A stretch of 34,284 nucleotides of DNA, taken from assembly GCA_044221555.1 (NCBI GenBank), contig JBGAOY010000036.1, forward strand, positions 1-34,284. Reading direction: 5' to 3'. The notes under the pieces are model-generated. The model did no database searches, had not been told where the DNA came from, and saw only the letters and a program-made list of their open reading frames with translations. Of the stretch, positions 15,683 through 23,830 are shown in pieces (position 1 is the stretch's first letter; every line of letters begins with the position of its first letter). The DNA comes from JAEUJM01 sp044221555 (GTDB lineage: Bacteria; Actinomycetota; Acidimicrobiia; Acidimicrobiales; DATDAH01). The position numbers were made by a program, and so were the translations under genes.

Positions 15683-16111
15683 TCAGCTGGTGTGCACGAT
15701 GTAGACCGAGCAGTGCGCGCTGTGCACCACCTTGGCGGGCACGTTGCCCAGCACGAACCGCTTCAGGGACCCGACGCCCTTGTTGCCGACGACGATGAGG
15801 CCGGCGCCCACCTCCTCGGCCACGGTCAACAGGACGTCCGCCGCATCGCCGGCCACCGATCGGGCCTCCACCCGAGCGCCGGCCGCCTCCGCCTGACTCA
15901 CCGCGTCCCCGAGGGTGTGCTCGATGCCGGTCATCGGCGTCACCACGTCGGCGAGCTCGGGCGGGAGGCCCTTGGGCAGGTCGGTGGTGGGGTGGTAGGC
16001 CTCGACGATGACGAGGGGCTGTTCGAACGCGACCGCGATCTCGATGGCGGCCTCGACCGCCTGGCCCGCTCTCGCCGATCCGTCTGTGCCCACGACGACT
16101 GGTCCGTCCAT
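15683..16111 (-). CDS. Universal stress protein (UspA family)
   Basis: 142 residues, one Usp domain. It starts with the beta-strand VVVGTDGSARAGQAVEAAIEIA and ends with the ATP-binding loop VVGNKGVGSLKRFVLGNVPAKVVHSAHCSVYIV, matching the G-x2-G-x9-G-N/S pattern of nucleotide-binding Usp proteins. These are cytoplasmic dimers that tune survival under stress or hypoxia. A strong GGGAGG lies upstream of ATG 16111. TAGCGT at 16142-16147 (minus) could be its -10, giving a leader of about 25-30 nt. It is divergent from the small gene at 16303. Confidence 0.93.
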   Translation of the reverse strand: MDGPVVVGTDGSARAGQAVEAAIEIAVAFEQPLVIVEAYHPTTDLPKGLPPELADVVTPMTGIEHTLGDAVSQAEAAGARVEARSVAGDAADVLLTVAEEVGAGLIVVGNKGVGSLKRFVLGNVPAKVVHSAHCSVYIVHTS

Positions 16112-16141
16112 GCGCCCTCCCCCCGGTCGCTGCCTGCGGCG

Positions 16142-16147
16142 ACGCTA
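16142..16147 (-). promoter_or_regulatory. -10-like TAGCGT for the universal stress protein gene
   Basis: Minus-strand TAGCGT, 30 bp before ATG 16111, with a GGGAGG ribosome-binding site between them. No convincing -35 is seen. Confidence 0.35.
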
Positions 16148-16261
16148 CTCGCCACCGGCCGGCGACCCCGCCATGGCGCCCCGAACGACCCGGCCGTGGG
16201 CCGAATCGTCAATTCATCCCGGCTTCACCGAAACGGCCGATGATCCGACTGGGGCTATCGC

Positions 16262-16267
16262 TAGTCT
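16262..16267 (+). promoter_or_regulatory. -10-like TAGTCT for the 90-residue protein gene
   Basis: TAGTCT lies 35 bp before ATG 16303 in a locally AT-richer stretch; GGAGA precedes the ATG. No clear -35 element. Confidence 0.35.
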
Positions 16268-16302
16268 CGAAGAGAACAACACAACGTCAACGGAGACGAC
16301 AG

Positions 16303-16575
16303 ATGACCTTCAACCCGGACTGGAACGACCAGTCCTTCCTCGCATGGCTCGAGGCCCAACCCACCGAGGACGAACTGCGCGAGGCGTACCTCGACCTCGA
16401 GGCGCACCGAGCCCACCTCTGGACACCGGGCCACATCGCGAGCTACCGCCGTGACCGCTACGACATCGACGCCCGCGACGTGCGGCGCCTCGTCCAGGTG
16501 AAGCAGGCCCTGGCGCGCGAGTGGGTCCGTACCGGCCAGGTGGCCGGCTCGGCCCTGCAGAGCCAGCCCGCCTGA
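16303..16575 (+). CDS. Small acidic-basic helical protein of unknown function
   Basis: 90 residues from ATG 16303, chosen for the GGAGA about 8 nt upstream; an open frame extends further back but lacks support. The sequence FNPDWNDQSFLAWLEAQPTEDELREAYLDLEAHRAHLWTPGHIASYRRDRYDIDARDVRRLVQVKQALAREWVRTGQ is helical, charged and rich in W and Y, with no Cys, no signal peptide and no membrane segment. I do not recognise the family. It is divergent from the universal stress protein and converges on the kinase gene. Its own promoter-like sequence and composition argue for a real gene. Confidence 0.7.
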   Translation: MTFNPDWNDQSFLAWLEAQPTEDELREAYLDLEAHRAHLWTPGHIASYRRDRYDIDARDVRRLVQVKQALAREWVRTGQVAGSALQSQPA

Positions 16576-16612
16576 CCGGGTAGGCCGGGCGGCCCTCCAG
16601 CCGGCCGACCGC

Positions 16613-18571
16613 TCACGACGGGAGCGCGACCCGGCTCACCGTGCCGTCATCGAGGTTCGCGACCCACACCGAGTCGTCGCCGACCGCGACGTCCACCGGG
16701 CTCCCGCCCACCGTCACGGTGTCGACCACCTCGTTGGCGGTCGGGTCGATGCGGCTGAGGGTGCTCTCGGCCACCGACGTCACCCACACCGCGCCGGCAC
16801 CGACCGCGATGGCGTCGGCCCCGTCGCTCACGTCGATCACGTCGATCACCTCCCCGCTGCTCGGGTCGAGCCGGGTGACGGTGCCCCGGGCCGAGCTCGT
16901 CAGCCGCACCGATCCCTCACCGATGGCGATGTCGCTGGCATCGAGGACGTCGAACTGCGACAGGGGGGACGGCTCGACCGCGAACCGGTCGAACACGGCG
17001 AGCGACTGCTCGGTGAGGAGCCACACCGAGCCCTCGCCGACCGCCACGGCCAACGCCGGGCCGACCGGTTCGCTGGTGCCGGTGACCTCGGCGGACACAC
17101 CGTCGATGCGCGTCATGGTGGCGGCGACACCGTTGGCCGTCCACACCGCCCCCTCGGCCACCGTCAGGCCGTCGGGTGCCCCACCCGCGATCTCACCCAT
17201 GTCCACCCTGGCCGTCACCTCACCGAGCGAGGGATCCACCCGCACGACGTCACCGCTGTCGAAGTCGGTGGCCCACATGCCACCGTCCCCGATCGACACG
17301 TCGGTGGGTGACAGGCCGGCCAGGCGGTCGACCACCTCGTTCGTCGCCGGGTCGATCCGGGCCAGCGAGTCTCCTGCCGCCCACACCGAGCCGTCCTCGG
17401 CGATCGCCACCGACCCCACCGAGCCACCCACGTCGATGATGGCATCGTCGACCGGCGGGCCGGAGGGGACCGTGGTGCTGGCCGGGGCACCCCCACCGCC
17501 GCCGTCGCCCGCGCGGGTCACGGCGAACAGCACGGCGGCCCCGACCACCAGCAGCACGATCGCCGCCCCGGCCACGACCACGGGCACCCGGCGTGGTCGC
17601 CTCGGTGCCGGTGGCGCTTGCGGTGGTGGTGGTGGTGGCGGCGGCTCCAGGGGCGCGACCGTCGGCGGCGGTTCCGGGTCCGGCGCCGACCCGCGGTGCA
17701 CGGTGTGGGCGTCGAGCGGGCGTGCCGCTCGTGGCGGCGCGGTCCCCGTGGAGGCATCGAGGGCCGCCCCGAAGGCGGTCATCGTCTTGAAGCGCTCGGC
17801 GGGATCCTTGGCCATCGCCTGCTCGATCGCGCCGGCCAACGCATCCGGCACACCCCGCTCGCGCAGGTCGGGGACCGGCTCGCGCAGCACCCTCACCAAC
17901 AGCGCCGCCACCGAGTCGGACGGCTGGCGGCCGAACGCGGCCCGACCATCGGCCAGCGCGAAGAGCGTGGAGCCGAGCGAGTAGACATCGGCGGTCACCT
18001 GGGCGGGGTGACCCTCCAGCACCTCCGGGGCCGCATGCAGCAGGGTGGCGCTGAGCGTCCCGTCCTGGGTCGGCGCGGTGCCGAGGTTGCCGACGATGCC
18101 GAAGTCGGCCAAGCGGACCTGGCCCATCGCGTCGATCAGCAGGTTGTCGGGCTTCACGTCGCGGTGCAACAGGCCCTGGTCGTGCGCGGCCTGCAGGGCC
18201 GACGCCGCCTGCACCCCGATGTCGGCCACCACCGTGGGCGGCAGGGGGCCCTCACGGTCCACACGATCTCGCAACGAGCCTCCGGGGAGGTGCTCCATCG
18301 CGATGTAGGGCTGGCCCTGGTCGGTGCGGCCCGCGTCGTGGACGACCACGATGTTCGGGTGCCAGGACAGCGCCCCCAGCGCCTGGCACTCGCGCTCGAA
18401 GCGGCGCTGGCCGTCGGCGTCGAGGTCGACGGCGGTGAGGATCTTGAGCGCGACCTCACGCCCGACCGCGACCTGCCGCGCCCGGTAGACGACCGAGAAG
18501 CCGCCCCTCCCGAGCGGCTCCCCCACCTCGTAGCCGGGCACGGTGAGCGCCCCGGGCCCGTCCTCACCCAT
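16613..18571 (-). CDS. Membrane Ser/Thr protein kinase with extracellular beta-propeller-like sensor
   Basis: 652 residues. Residues 14-272 are a Hanks-type kinase: glycine loop GRGGFSVVY (21-29), catalytic-lysine motif ALKIL (K43), HRDVKPDN (136-143, D138), DFG (156-158), and APE (181-183). A Pro-rich linker with a run of eight prolines follows (about 300-327), then one membrane helix (about 329-352). The outer part (about 375-652) has repeats of the type GxxVWVxxxxxxTVxRIDPxxxEVVDxVxVGxxPxDVAVG, as in NHL/Vgb-like propellers of PknD-type kinases. The layout says: cytoplasmic kinase, extracellular ligand sensor. No substrate or phosphatase gene is adjacent. TAGGGT 9 bp before ATG 18571 suggests a short or absent leader. 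Confidence 0.95.
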   Translation of the reverse strand: MGEDGPGALTVPGYEVGEPLGRGGFSVVYRARQVAVGREVALKILTAVDLDADGQRRFERECQALGALSWHPNIVVVHDAGRTDQGQPYIAMEHLPGGSLRDRVDREGPLPPTVVADIGVQAASALQAAHDQGLLHRDVKPDNLLIDAMGQVRLADFGIVGNLGTAPTQDGTLSATLLHAAPEVLEGHPAQVTADVYSLGSTLFALADGRAAFGRQPSDSVAALLVRVLREPVPDLRERGVPDALAGAIEQAMAKDPAERFKTMTAFGAALDASTGTAPPRAARPLDAHTVHRGSAPDPEPPPTVAPLEPPPPPPPPQAPPAPRRPRRVPVVVAGAAIVLLVVGAAVLFAVTRAGDGGGGGAPASTTVPSGPPVDDAIIDVGGSVGSVAIAEDGSVWAAGDSLARIDPATNEVVDRLAGLSPTDVSIGDGGMWATDFDSGDVVRVDPSLGEVTARVDMGEIAGGAPDGLTVAEGAVWTANGVAATMTRIDGVSAEVTGTSEPVGPALAVAVGEGSVWLLTEQSLAVFDRFAVEPSPLSQFDVLDASDIAIGEGSVRLTSSARGTVTRLDPSSGEVIDVIDVSDGADAIAVGAGAVWVTSVAESTLSRIDPTANEVVDTVTVGGSPVDVAVGDDSVWVANLDDGTVSRVALPS

Positions 18572-18580
18572 CGGGGCGAG

Positions 18581-18586
18581 ACCCTA
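18581..18586 (-). promoter_or_regulatory. -10-like TAGGGT upstream of the kinase gene
   Basis: Minus-strand TAGGGT with 9 bp to ATG 18571; same hexamer and spacing as at the carbonic anhydrase gene. Confidence 0.5.
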
Positions 18587-18630
18587 GCGGCCGCCCAGCA
18601 TCGGGTGAGAGGCCACTCGTGCCGGCGGGC

Positions 18631-19221
18631 TCAACCCTGGAGCCACTCCCACACCAGGCCCCGCAGGCGGTCGATGCCGGTGCCGTTGGCGGCGCTGACC
18701 CACACCACGTCACCCGGCTCCAGCCGGCAGGCGGCCGCCAGGTCCTTCTTGCGCTTCTGGCGCTTCGAGGCCTTCACCTTGTCGTGCTTGGTGGCGATCA
18801 CCACATGCGGCAACACGTTGGCGCGCAGCCACTCGAGCATCTGCAGGTCGAGCTTCGTCGGCCCGATCTCGCCGTCGACCAGCACCAGGATCATCACCAG
18901 TTGCCCGCGGGTGAGCAGGTAGTCCTCCATCATCTGCTGCCAGCGCGCCCGGGTTGCGGCCGGCGCCGACGCGTAGCCGTAGCCGGGGCAGTCGATCACC
19001 GCCCGCCCGTCGCCCAGGGTGAAGCAGTTGAGCAACTGGGTTCGCCCCGGGGTCTTCGAGACCAGGGCGAGGCGCTTGCGGTTGGCCAGCGCGTTCAGCA
19101 GCGAGGACTTGCCCACGTTGGAGCGACCGACGACGGCCACCTCGGCGTCGTTGTCCGGCAGGTCCTCGGCCCGGGGGGCCGACGTCACGAACTCGAGGGA
19201 CAGTGGGCGGGCGCCGGTCAC
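18631..19221 (-). CDS. engB: GTPase EngB/YsxC (ribosome assembly)
   Basis: 196 residues from GTG 19221, a normal length; a longer open frame would overlap the DUF1667 gene, whose stop is at 19229. All G motifs are visible: G1 GRSNVGKSS, G2 KTPGRTQ, G3 DCPGYG, G4 TKHDK and G5 SAANGTG. EngB is a TRAFAC-class GTPase needed for late large-subunit assembly in many bacteria. It sits 7 bp after the DUF1667 gene and so appears to be the last gene of the operon starting at 22391, which is an odd partner for metabolic oxidoreductases. Confidence 0.95.
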   Translation of the reverse strand: MTGARPLSLEFVTSAPRAEDLPDNDAEVAVVGRSNVGKSSLLNALANRKRLALVSKTPGRTQLLNCFTLGDGRAVIDCPGYGYASAPAATRARWQQMMEDYLLTRGQLVMILVLVDGEIGPTKLDLQMLEWLRANVLPHVVIATKHDKVKASKRQKRKKDLAAACRLEPGDVVWVSAANGTGIDRLRGLVWEWLQG

Positions 19222-19228
19222 CCCATGA

Positions 19229-19645
19229 TCATGGCGTGCCGGCCGCCGGCGCCCTGGCCGGCAGGTCCCGGGTGGCCACCACGTCGGTGCCCGTGCCCAG
19301 CACATCGGCGACGATCACGTCGCCGATGTGCACCGGCGCGACCACGCGCACCCCGTCGAGGGCCAGGCACACGTCACGGACACGGTCCTTCGGCACCGCC
19401 TCGACGGTGCGCACGGGCAGGCGGGGCCAGTGGGCACCGTCCACGGCCACGGTCGTGGTGACCAGCCGCCGCGGGTCGGTGTGCTCCTGCACCGCGTACT
19501 CCTTGCCCTTCCGGCAGGCGAAGCCCCGCACCTCGAGGATGTCGCCCTCGGGCGACTCGTCGACCTCGAGGCGACAGCCCAGCGGGCACCCGATGCAGAG
19601 GTAGCTGCGGGTCGCCGGATCGGGGACGGGCGTCGATCCGGTCAT
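19229..19645 (-). CDS. DUF1667 Cys-rich subunit of a G3P-dehydrogenase-like complex
   Basis: 138 residues from ATG 19645, whose ATGA overlaps the preceding gene's stop. The N-terminal part holds four Cys in the DUF1667 pattern: C17, C20 and C24 (YLCIGCPLGC) and C44 (GFACRKG), probably binding an iron-sulfur cluster or zinc. The remainder is RRLVTTTVAVDGAHWPRLPVRTVEAVPKDRVRDV, a small alpha/beta domain. In Thermotoga and clostridia, proteins of this family follow two FAD proteins annotated as glycerol-3-phosphate dehydrogenase and an oxidoreductase, the same order as here. The biochemical role is not settled; electron transfer is a reasonable inference. Confidence 0.88.
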   Translation of the reverse strand: MTGSTPVPDPATRSYLCIGCPLGCRLEVDESPEGDILEVRGFACRKGKEYAVQEHTDPRRLVTTTVAVDGAHWPRLPVRTVEAVPKDRVRDVCLALDGVRVVAPVHIGDVIVADVLGTGTDVVATRDLPARAPAAGTP

Positions 19646-20916
19646 CGTGGCAGCGCCTCCACCTGCAACACGTCGCCGTGGAAGCCCTCCAACAGGGCGG
19701 GACGCAGGCGAAGGTTCACCATCTCGGCAGGGACGACATACCGCAGCCTCCGCTCGTGCACCACCTGCCCGTCCGGTGTGCTGAGGCGCAGGAGCGCCTT
19801 CTCGATCGGGCGCCGCACCCTCAGGTAGACGGTCTGCTCCCGATGGGTCGACACCGTCTGGGGCACCGCGTAGGACACGTTGGTGCCCGCCGACAGGCGC
19901 ACGTTGTCGGCCACGGGACGGTGCCCGGTGGCGTAGCGACCGGCCTCGCCGCCGGCCAGGGCGGCCTCGGCGCTGGCGAAGTCCACCAGGTCGTGGATGT
20001 GCACCACGTTCCCGCAGGCGAAGACCCCGTCGCGAGAGGTCTCCATGGAACTGGTGACCACGGGCCCCTGGGTGACCGGGTCGAGCCGCAGGCGCATCTG
20101 CCGGGACAGCTCGTTCTCGGGCACGAGGCCCACCGAGACGAGCAGCGTGTCGCACGGAACCTCCCAGCTCCGGCCCGGGATCGGTCGCAGGTGGTCGTCG
20201 ACCGGCGCCACCGTCACCCGCTCGACCCGGTCGCGTCCGTGGATCCCCACCACGGTGGTGGACAGGTGCAGCGGGATGTCGAAGTCGTGCAGGCAGGTGA
20301 CGATGTTGCGGGTGAGCCCGTTGGCATGAGCTTGCAGCTCGAACACGCCGACCACCTCGACGCCCTCCAACGCCAGCCGCCGGGCCATGATCAGGCCGAT
20401 GTCGCCCGAGCCGAGGATGGCGACGCGGCGCCCCGGGAGCAGCCCGCGGAGGTTGACGAGCCGCTGGGCGAGGCCGGCGGTGAAGACACCGGCGGGCCGG
20501 TCGCCGGGGATCCGGACCGCGCTGCGGGTGCGCTCGCGTGCGCCCATGGCCAGCACCGTGGCCGCGGCGTCGATCGAGACCACCCCGTGCTCGGTCGACA
20601 GCAGCCGTGCCCTCCCGTGGCCGGCGTCGAGCACGTAGGCGTCGCTGAGCACGTCGACACCGCCGTCGAGCGCCTCGGCGAGCACCCGGTGCGCGTACTC
20701 GGGCCCTGTGAGCTCCTCGCCGAATCGGTGCAGGCCGAAGCCGGGGTGGATGCACTGCAGCAGGATCCCGCCGGCGTCGGGCTCACGGTCCACCACCAGC
20801 ACCCGCTCGGCGCCGGCCTCACGGGCGGCCACCGCCGCGCCCAGTCCCGCGGGCCCTCCCCCGGCGACGACGACGTCGTACCGGTCGTGCAGCAGATGGG
20901 CCCGGGCGTCGATCAC
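19642..20916 (-). CDS. FAD/NAD(P)-dependent oxidoreductase (Pyr_redox_2 type) of the G3PDH-like operon
   Basis: 424 residues from GTG 20916, which overlaps the upstream stop (GTGA); the longer open frame would run into that gene. An N-terminal FAD-binding Rossmann motif DVVVAGGGPAGLGAAVAAREAG is followed by AGGILLQCIHPGFGL (a Cys in a reducible position), a second Rossmann motif VAILGSGDIGLIMARRL for NAD(P), and DGVFACGNVVHIHDLVDFAS for the flavin. The C-terminal about 90 residues are a beta-rich tail. This is the middle component of the three-gene set and would pass electrons between the dehydrogenase-like protein and NAD(P) or a quinone; direction is unknown. Confidence 0.88.
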   Translation of the reverse strand: MIDARAHLLHDRYDVVVAGGGPAGLGAAVAAREAGAERVLVVDREPDAGGILLQCIHPGFGLHRFGEELTGPEYAHRVLAEALDGGVDVLSDAYVLDAGHGRARLLSTEHGVVSIDAAATVLAMGARERTRSAVRIPGDRPAGVFTAGLAQRLVNLRGLLPGRRVAILGSGDIGLIMARRLALEGVEVVGVFELQAHANGLTRNIVTCLHDFDIPLHLSTTVVGIHGRDRVERVTVAPVDDHLRPIPGRSWEVPCDTLLVSVGLVPENELSRQMRLRLDPVTQGPVVTSSMETSRDGVFACGNVVHIHDLVDFASAEAALAGGEAGRYATGHRPVADNVRLSAGTNVSYAVPQTVSTHREQTVYLRVRRPIEKALLRLSTPDGQVVHERRLRYVVPAEMVNLRLRPALLEGFHGDVLQVEALPR

Positions 20917-22391
20917 GGTGCACCCCGCGGCCCGGCCGGCGTGCGGTGCAACTCCGCCCGGTCGAGCACCAGCCACGAGCCACCGCCTCGCTTGGTGATC
21001 TCGGTGAGGTCCAGGTGGTGTTCCTCGGCCAGCAGGCCCATGCAACGGTCGGTGCAGAACCCACCCTGGCACCGGCCCATCCCCGCCCGGGTGCGGAACT
21101 TGATCCCGTCGAGGGTCCGTGCACCCCGGCGAGCGGCGTCACGGACCTCGGCCTCGGTCACGAACTCACAGCGGCACACGATCCTGCGGTGGCCCGGCTC
21201 GGTCGCGGCCAGGGCCACCTGCTCGTCGGGGCCCAGCGTCGAGAACCGCACGGGTGCGGCGATGCGTGGCGGCTCGCCGTGGGCGACGAGGTCGAGCCCG
21301 GCGTCGCCGAGCAACCCGACGACGTGGAGGGCGATGGCCGGGGCCGCCGTGAGCCCCGGCGACTGGATGCCCGCCACGTTCACGAACCCGGGCGCCTCGG
21401 TGGGCCCGATGAGGAAGTCCTCGCTGTCGAGGACCGCCCGAAGCCCCGCGAACTGGGCGATGATGTCGCGCTCGCTGATGCCGGGGACGAGGCGGCGGGC
21501 GGCGGCCAGGATCCGGTCGGCACCGTCGGCCGAGGTGGCCAGGTCGTCGAGGTCGTCCACCGAGTCGGCGGTGGGCCCGATCATGATCGTCCCGTCATAG
21601 GTCGGGATGACGAGCGTGCCCTTGCTGGTGGGCGTGGGGCAGGGGTAGATCACCTTGGACACGAGCCCGGCCAGGCGCTTGTCGAGCAGGTACTCCTCAC
21701 CCTTGCGCGGCCGGATCGCGAAGTCGCCGACCCCGGCCATGGCGGCGATGGCATCGGACGCGACGCCGGCGGCGTTCAGCAGGAAGCGGCTGCGGATCGG
21801 CCCGTCGGGGGTGGTGACGGTCCAGATCTCGCCGTCGGTGGACAAAGCCAGCACCGGGCAGTCGGTGCGGAGGCGCACGCCGTTGGCCACGGCGCTCTCG
21901 GCCAGGCCGAAGCAGGCCTCGTACGGGTTGATCACCCCGGTGGTCGGGGCGTGCACCGCGCCCACGAGGGCTGGGTTGAGCGCCGGCTCCGCGGCCAGCA
22001 CCTGATCGCGTGTCCACTGCTCGACCCCGGGCACCTCCTTGGCCTCGGCGTGGGTGAGGAGGCGGTCCAGGGCGGGCTGGTCCTCGTCGGTGAGCGCCAC
22101 GGTGAGCTCGCCGACACGAGCGAAGCCGAACCCGAGCTCGTCGCAGAGCCCGTCCCACAGTTGGTTCCCGGCCCACTCGAGGCGGCCCTTCAAGGTGCCG
22201 GGAGCGGCGTGGTGGCCACCGTGGATGATCCCGCTGTTGGCCTTGCTGGTGCCGAAGCCCACCTCGGTGGCCCGCTCGAGGAGCGTGACGGCCAGGTCGT
22301 ACCGGCTCAACTCGTGGGCGAGCGCGCACCCCACGATGCCGGCGCCGATGATCGTGACGTCCTGGAGGGGCTCGTGACCCGTGGTGCTCAC
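20913..22391 (-). CDS. FAD-dependent glycerol-3-phosphate dehydrogenase-like protein with BFD-type [2Fe-2S] tail
   Basis: 492 residues from GTG 22391. Residues 10-365 are a DAO/GlpD-like fold: VTIIGAGIVGCALAHELSRYDLAVTLLERATEVGFGTSKANSGIIHGG, then LNAAGVASDAIAAMAG, and GFVNVAGIQSPGLTAAPAIA near the FAD end. Residues 400-450 carry CRCEFVTEAEVRDAARRGARTLDGIKFRTRAGMGRCQGGFC, with C406, C408, C441 and C446 in the C-x-C-x32-C-x4-C pattern of the bacterioferritin-associated ferredoxin fold, so an electron-transfer cluster is fused on. It is the first gene of an operon with tight GTGA/ATGA overlaps. The likely substrate is glycerol-3-phosphate or another hydroxy acid; the family name alone does not prove it. 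Confidence 0.9.
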   Translation of the reverse strand: MSTTGHEPLQDVTIIGAGIVGCALAHELSRYDLAVTLLERATEVGFGTSKANSGIIHGGHHAAPGTLKGRLEWAGNQLWDGLCDELGFGFARVGELTVALTDEDQPALDRLLTHAEAKEVPGVEQWTRDQVLAAEPALNPALVGAVHAPTTGVINPYEACFGLAESAVANGVRLRTDCPVLALSTDGEIWTVTTPDGPIRSRFLLNAAGVASDAIAAMAGVGDFAIRPRKGEEYLLDKRLAGLVSKVIYPCPTPTSKGTLVIPTYDGTIMIGPTADSVDDLDDLATSADGADRILAAARRLVPGISERDIIAQFAGLRAVLDSEDFLIGPTEAPGFVNVAGIQSPGLTAAPAIALHVVGLLGDAGLDLVAHGEPPRIAAPVRFSTLGPDEQVALAATEPGHRRIVCRCEFVTEAEVRDAARRGARTLDGIKFRTRAGMGRCQGGFCTDRCMGLLAEEHHLDLTEITKRGGGSWLVLDRAELHRTPAGPRGAP

Positions 22392-22398
22392 CCGGGCG

Positions 22399-22404
22399 AG
22401 CGTA
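22399..22404 (-). promoter_or_regulatory. -10-like TACGCT for the G3PDH-like operon
   Basis: Minus-strand TACGCT with 7 bp to GTG 22391; the same hexamer and spacing precede the nitroreductase gene at 28795. Leaderless transcription is likely. Confidence 0.55.
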
Positions 22405-22431
22405 GGTGGTCCGGGCCGCCGGGCACGTCGC

Positions 22432-22457
22432 CCGCCCGATCGAGCACGATCGGGCGG
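22432..22457. promoter_or_regulatory. Inverted repeat between divergent G3PDH-like and sugar-ABC operons (putative shared operator)
   Basis: Perfect 11-bp arms CCGCCCGATCG and CGATCGGGCGG with a 4-bp spacer (AGCA). It lies 27 bp upstream of the minus-strand -10 and 12 bp upstream of the plus-strand TTGACA, so one bound protein could act on both promoters. A LacI- or GntR-like regulator is possible; none is encoded nearby. A structural hairpin is the alternative. Confidence 0.6.
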
Positions 22458-22469
22458 CTGCGCTGGTCA

Positions 22470-22498
22470 TTGACATCGATCACCGGTGCGTCTTTGAT
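22470..22498 (+). promoter_or_regulatory. Candidate -35/-10 promoter for the LpqY-like operon
   Basis: TTGACA (22470-22475) is a perfect -35 consensus; 17 bp later is TTTGAT (22493-22498), a fair -10. Transcription would begin near 22505, giving a leader of about 15 nt that includes AGGGGGA before ATG 22520. Confidence 0.55.
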
Positions 22499-22519
22499 GA
22501 GGTCACCAAGGGGGAAGCA

Positions 22520-23830
22520 ATGATCCAGCTGGGAGCGTTCGGGCGCCGGCGGTCGTGGCCCCTGCTCGTCGTCGCCCTGGGCGCCGCGCTGCTGGCCTCG
22601 TGCTCGGGGGAGGAGAGCGGCGTCCCCACCCTCGTGTGGTACACGAACCCCGACAACGGCGGCCAGCAGACCCTGGCCGAGGAGTGCACGGACGACGCGG
22701 ACGGCGCCTACACGATCGAGACGCAGGTGCTCCCCAACGACGCCGACGCGCAGCGTGAGCAACTCGTGCGCCGCCTGGCCGCGGGCGACTCGTCGGTCGA
22801 CCTCATGAGCCTCGACCCTCCGTTCGTCGCCGAGTTCGCCAACGCCGGGTACCTCCTGGCGATCACCGACCAGGGCGACGTCACGGCGCTCACCGATGGC
22901 GTGCTCGACGCCCCGCTCGAGACGGCCTTCTGGCACGACGAGTTGGTGGCCACGCCGTTCTGGGCCAACACCCAGTTGCTGTGGTTCCGCAAGTCGGTGG
23001 CCGAGCAGGCCGGCGTCGATCCCACCGACGCCGGCTTCACCTGGGACCAGATGATCGACGCCGCCGAGTCGGTGGACAAGCGGATCGGCGTGCAGGCGCG
23101 GCGCTACGAGGGGTACATGGTGTGGATCAACGCGCTGATCTCGTCCGCCGGTGGCACGATCATCGAGCACGCCGACCGCGGCGCCGACGCCACGCCCTCG
23201 ATGGCGTCGCCCGCGGGCGACGAGGCCGCCGACGTTATCCACCGCCTGGCCCACTCGTCGGCCGCACCGGCCGACATCACCACCGCCGGCGAGGAGGAGG
23301 CCCGGTCGCTGTTCCAGGGCGACGACGGCTCGTTCATGGTCAACTGGCCCTACGTGTACGCCGCGGCCAAGGGCGAGGTGGACAGCGGGGCGCTCGACCA
23401 GGAGGTGGTCGACGACATCGGCTGGGCCCGCTACCCCCGCACCGACGCGGAGCACCCCAGTGCCCCGCCGCTCGGCGGCATCAACCTGGCGATCGGCAAC
23501 TTCACCAACCACCCCGACGAGGCCATCGACGCGGTCCGGTGCATCACCTCCGTCGAGCACAACATCCAGTACATGGTCGAGTCGGGCAACCCCGCGGCGC
23601 GCGACGCGGCCTACGACGACCCGGCGGTCCGCGAGGCCTTCCCGATGGCCGACCTCATCCGTGACTCGATCAACGACGCCGCGCCCCGCCCGATCACGCC
23701 GTACTACGGCGACGTGTCGACCTCGGTGCAGCGCACCTGGCACCCCGCCGACTCGGTCGAGGCACCCGGCACCCCCGAGGAGACCGACCAGTACATGGGC
23801 GAGGTGCTCAGCGGGGACCGGCTGCTGTGA
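22520..23830 (+). CDS. LpqY-like sugar ABC transporter substrate-binding lipoprotein
   Basis: 436 residues from ATG 22520 with AGGGGGA just upstream. A basic N-terminus and hydrophobic stretch end in the lipobox LLASC, with C28 the lipidated residue. The mature protein follows mycobacterial LpqY in phrase and order: NTQLLWFRKS, IGVQARRYEGYMVWINALI, FMVNWPYVYA, LGGINLAIGNFTNHPDEAIDAVRCI, and PITPYYGDVS. LpqY delivers trehalose to the SugABC permease; a related disaccharide or trehalose is the best guess, but ligand residues were not compared. The stop overlaps the next gene's GTG. It is divergent from the G3PDH-like operon. Confidence 0.88.
   Translation: MIQLGAFGRRRSWPLLVVALGAALLASCSGEESGVPTLVWYTNPDNGGQQTLAEECTDDADGAYTIETQVLPNDADAQREQLVRRLAAGDSSVDLMSLDPPFVAEFANAGYLLAITDQGDVTALTDGVLDAPLETAFWHDELVATPFWANTQLLWFRKSVAEQAGVDPTDAGFTWDQMIDAAESVDKRIGVQARRYEGYMVWINALISSAGGTIIEHADRGADATPSMASPAGDEAADVIHRLAHSSAAPADITTAGEEEARSLFQGDDGSFMVNWPYVYAAAKGEVDSGALDQEVVDDIGWARYPRTDAEHPSAPPLGGINLAIGNFTNHPDEAIDAVRCITSVEHNIQYMVESGNPAARDAAYDDPAVREAFPMADLIRDSINDAAPRPITPYYGDVSTSVQRTWHPADSVEAPGTPEETDQYMGEVLSGDRLL

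Noticed and set aside
16576..16612. GGCCG/CGGCC pairs between the small gene and the kinase gene as a terminator
   Set aside because: Short stem, several alternatives, no T-tract.
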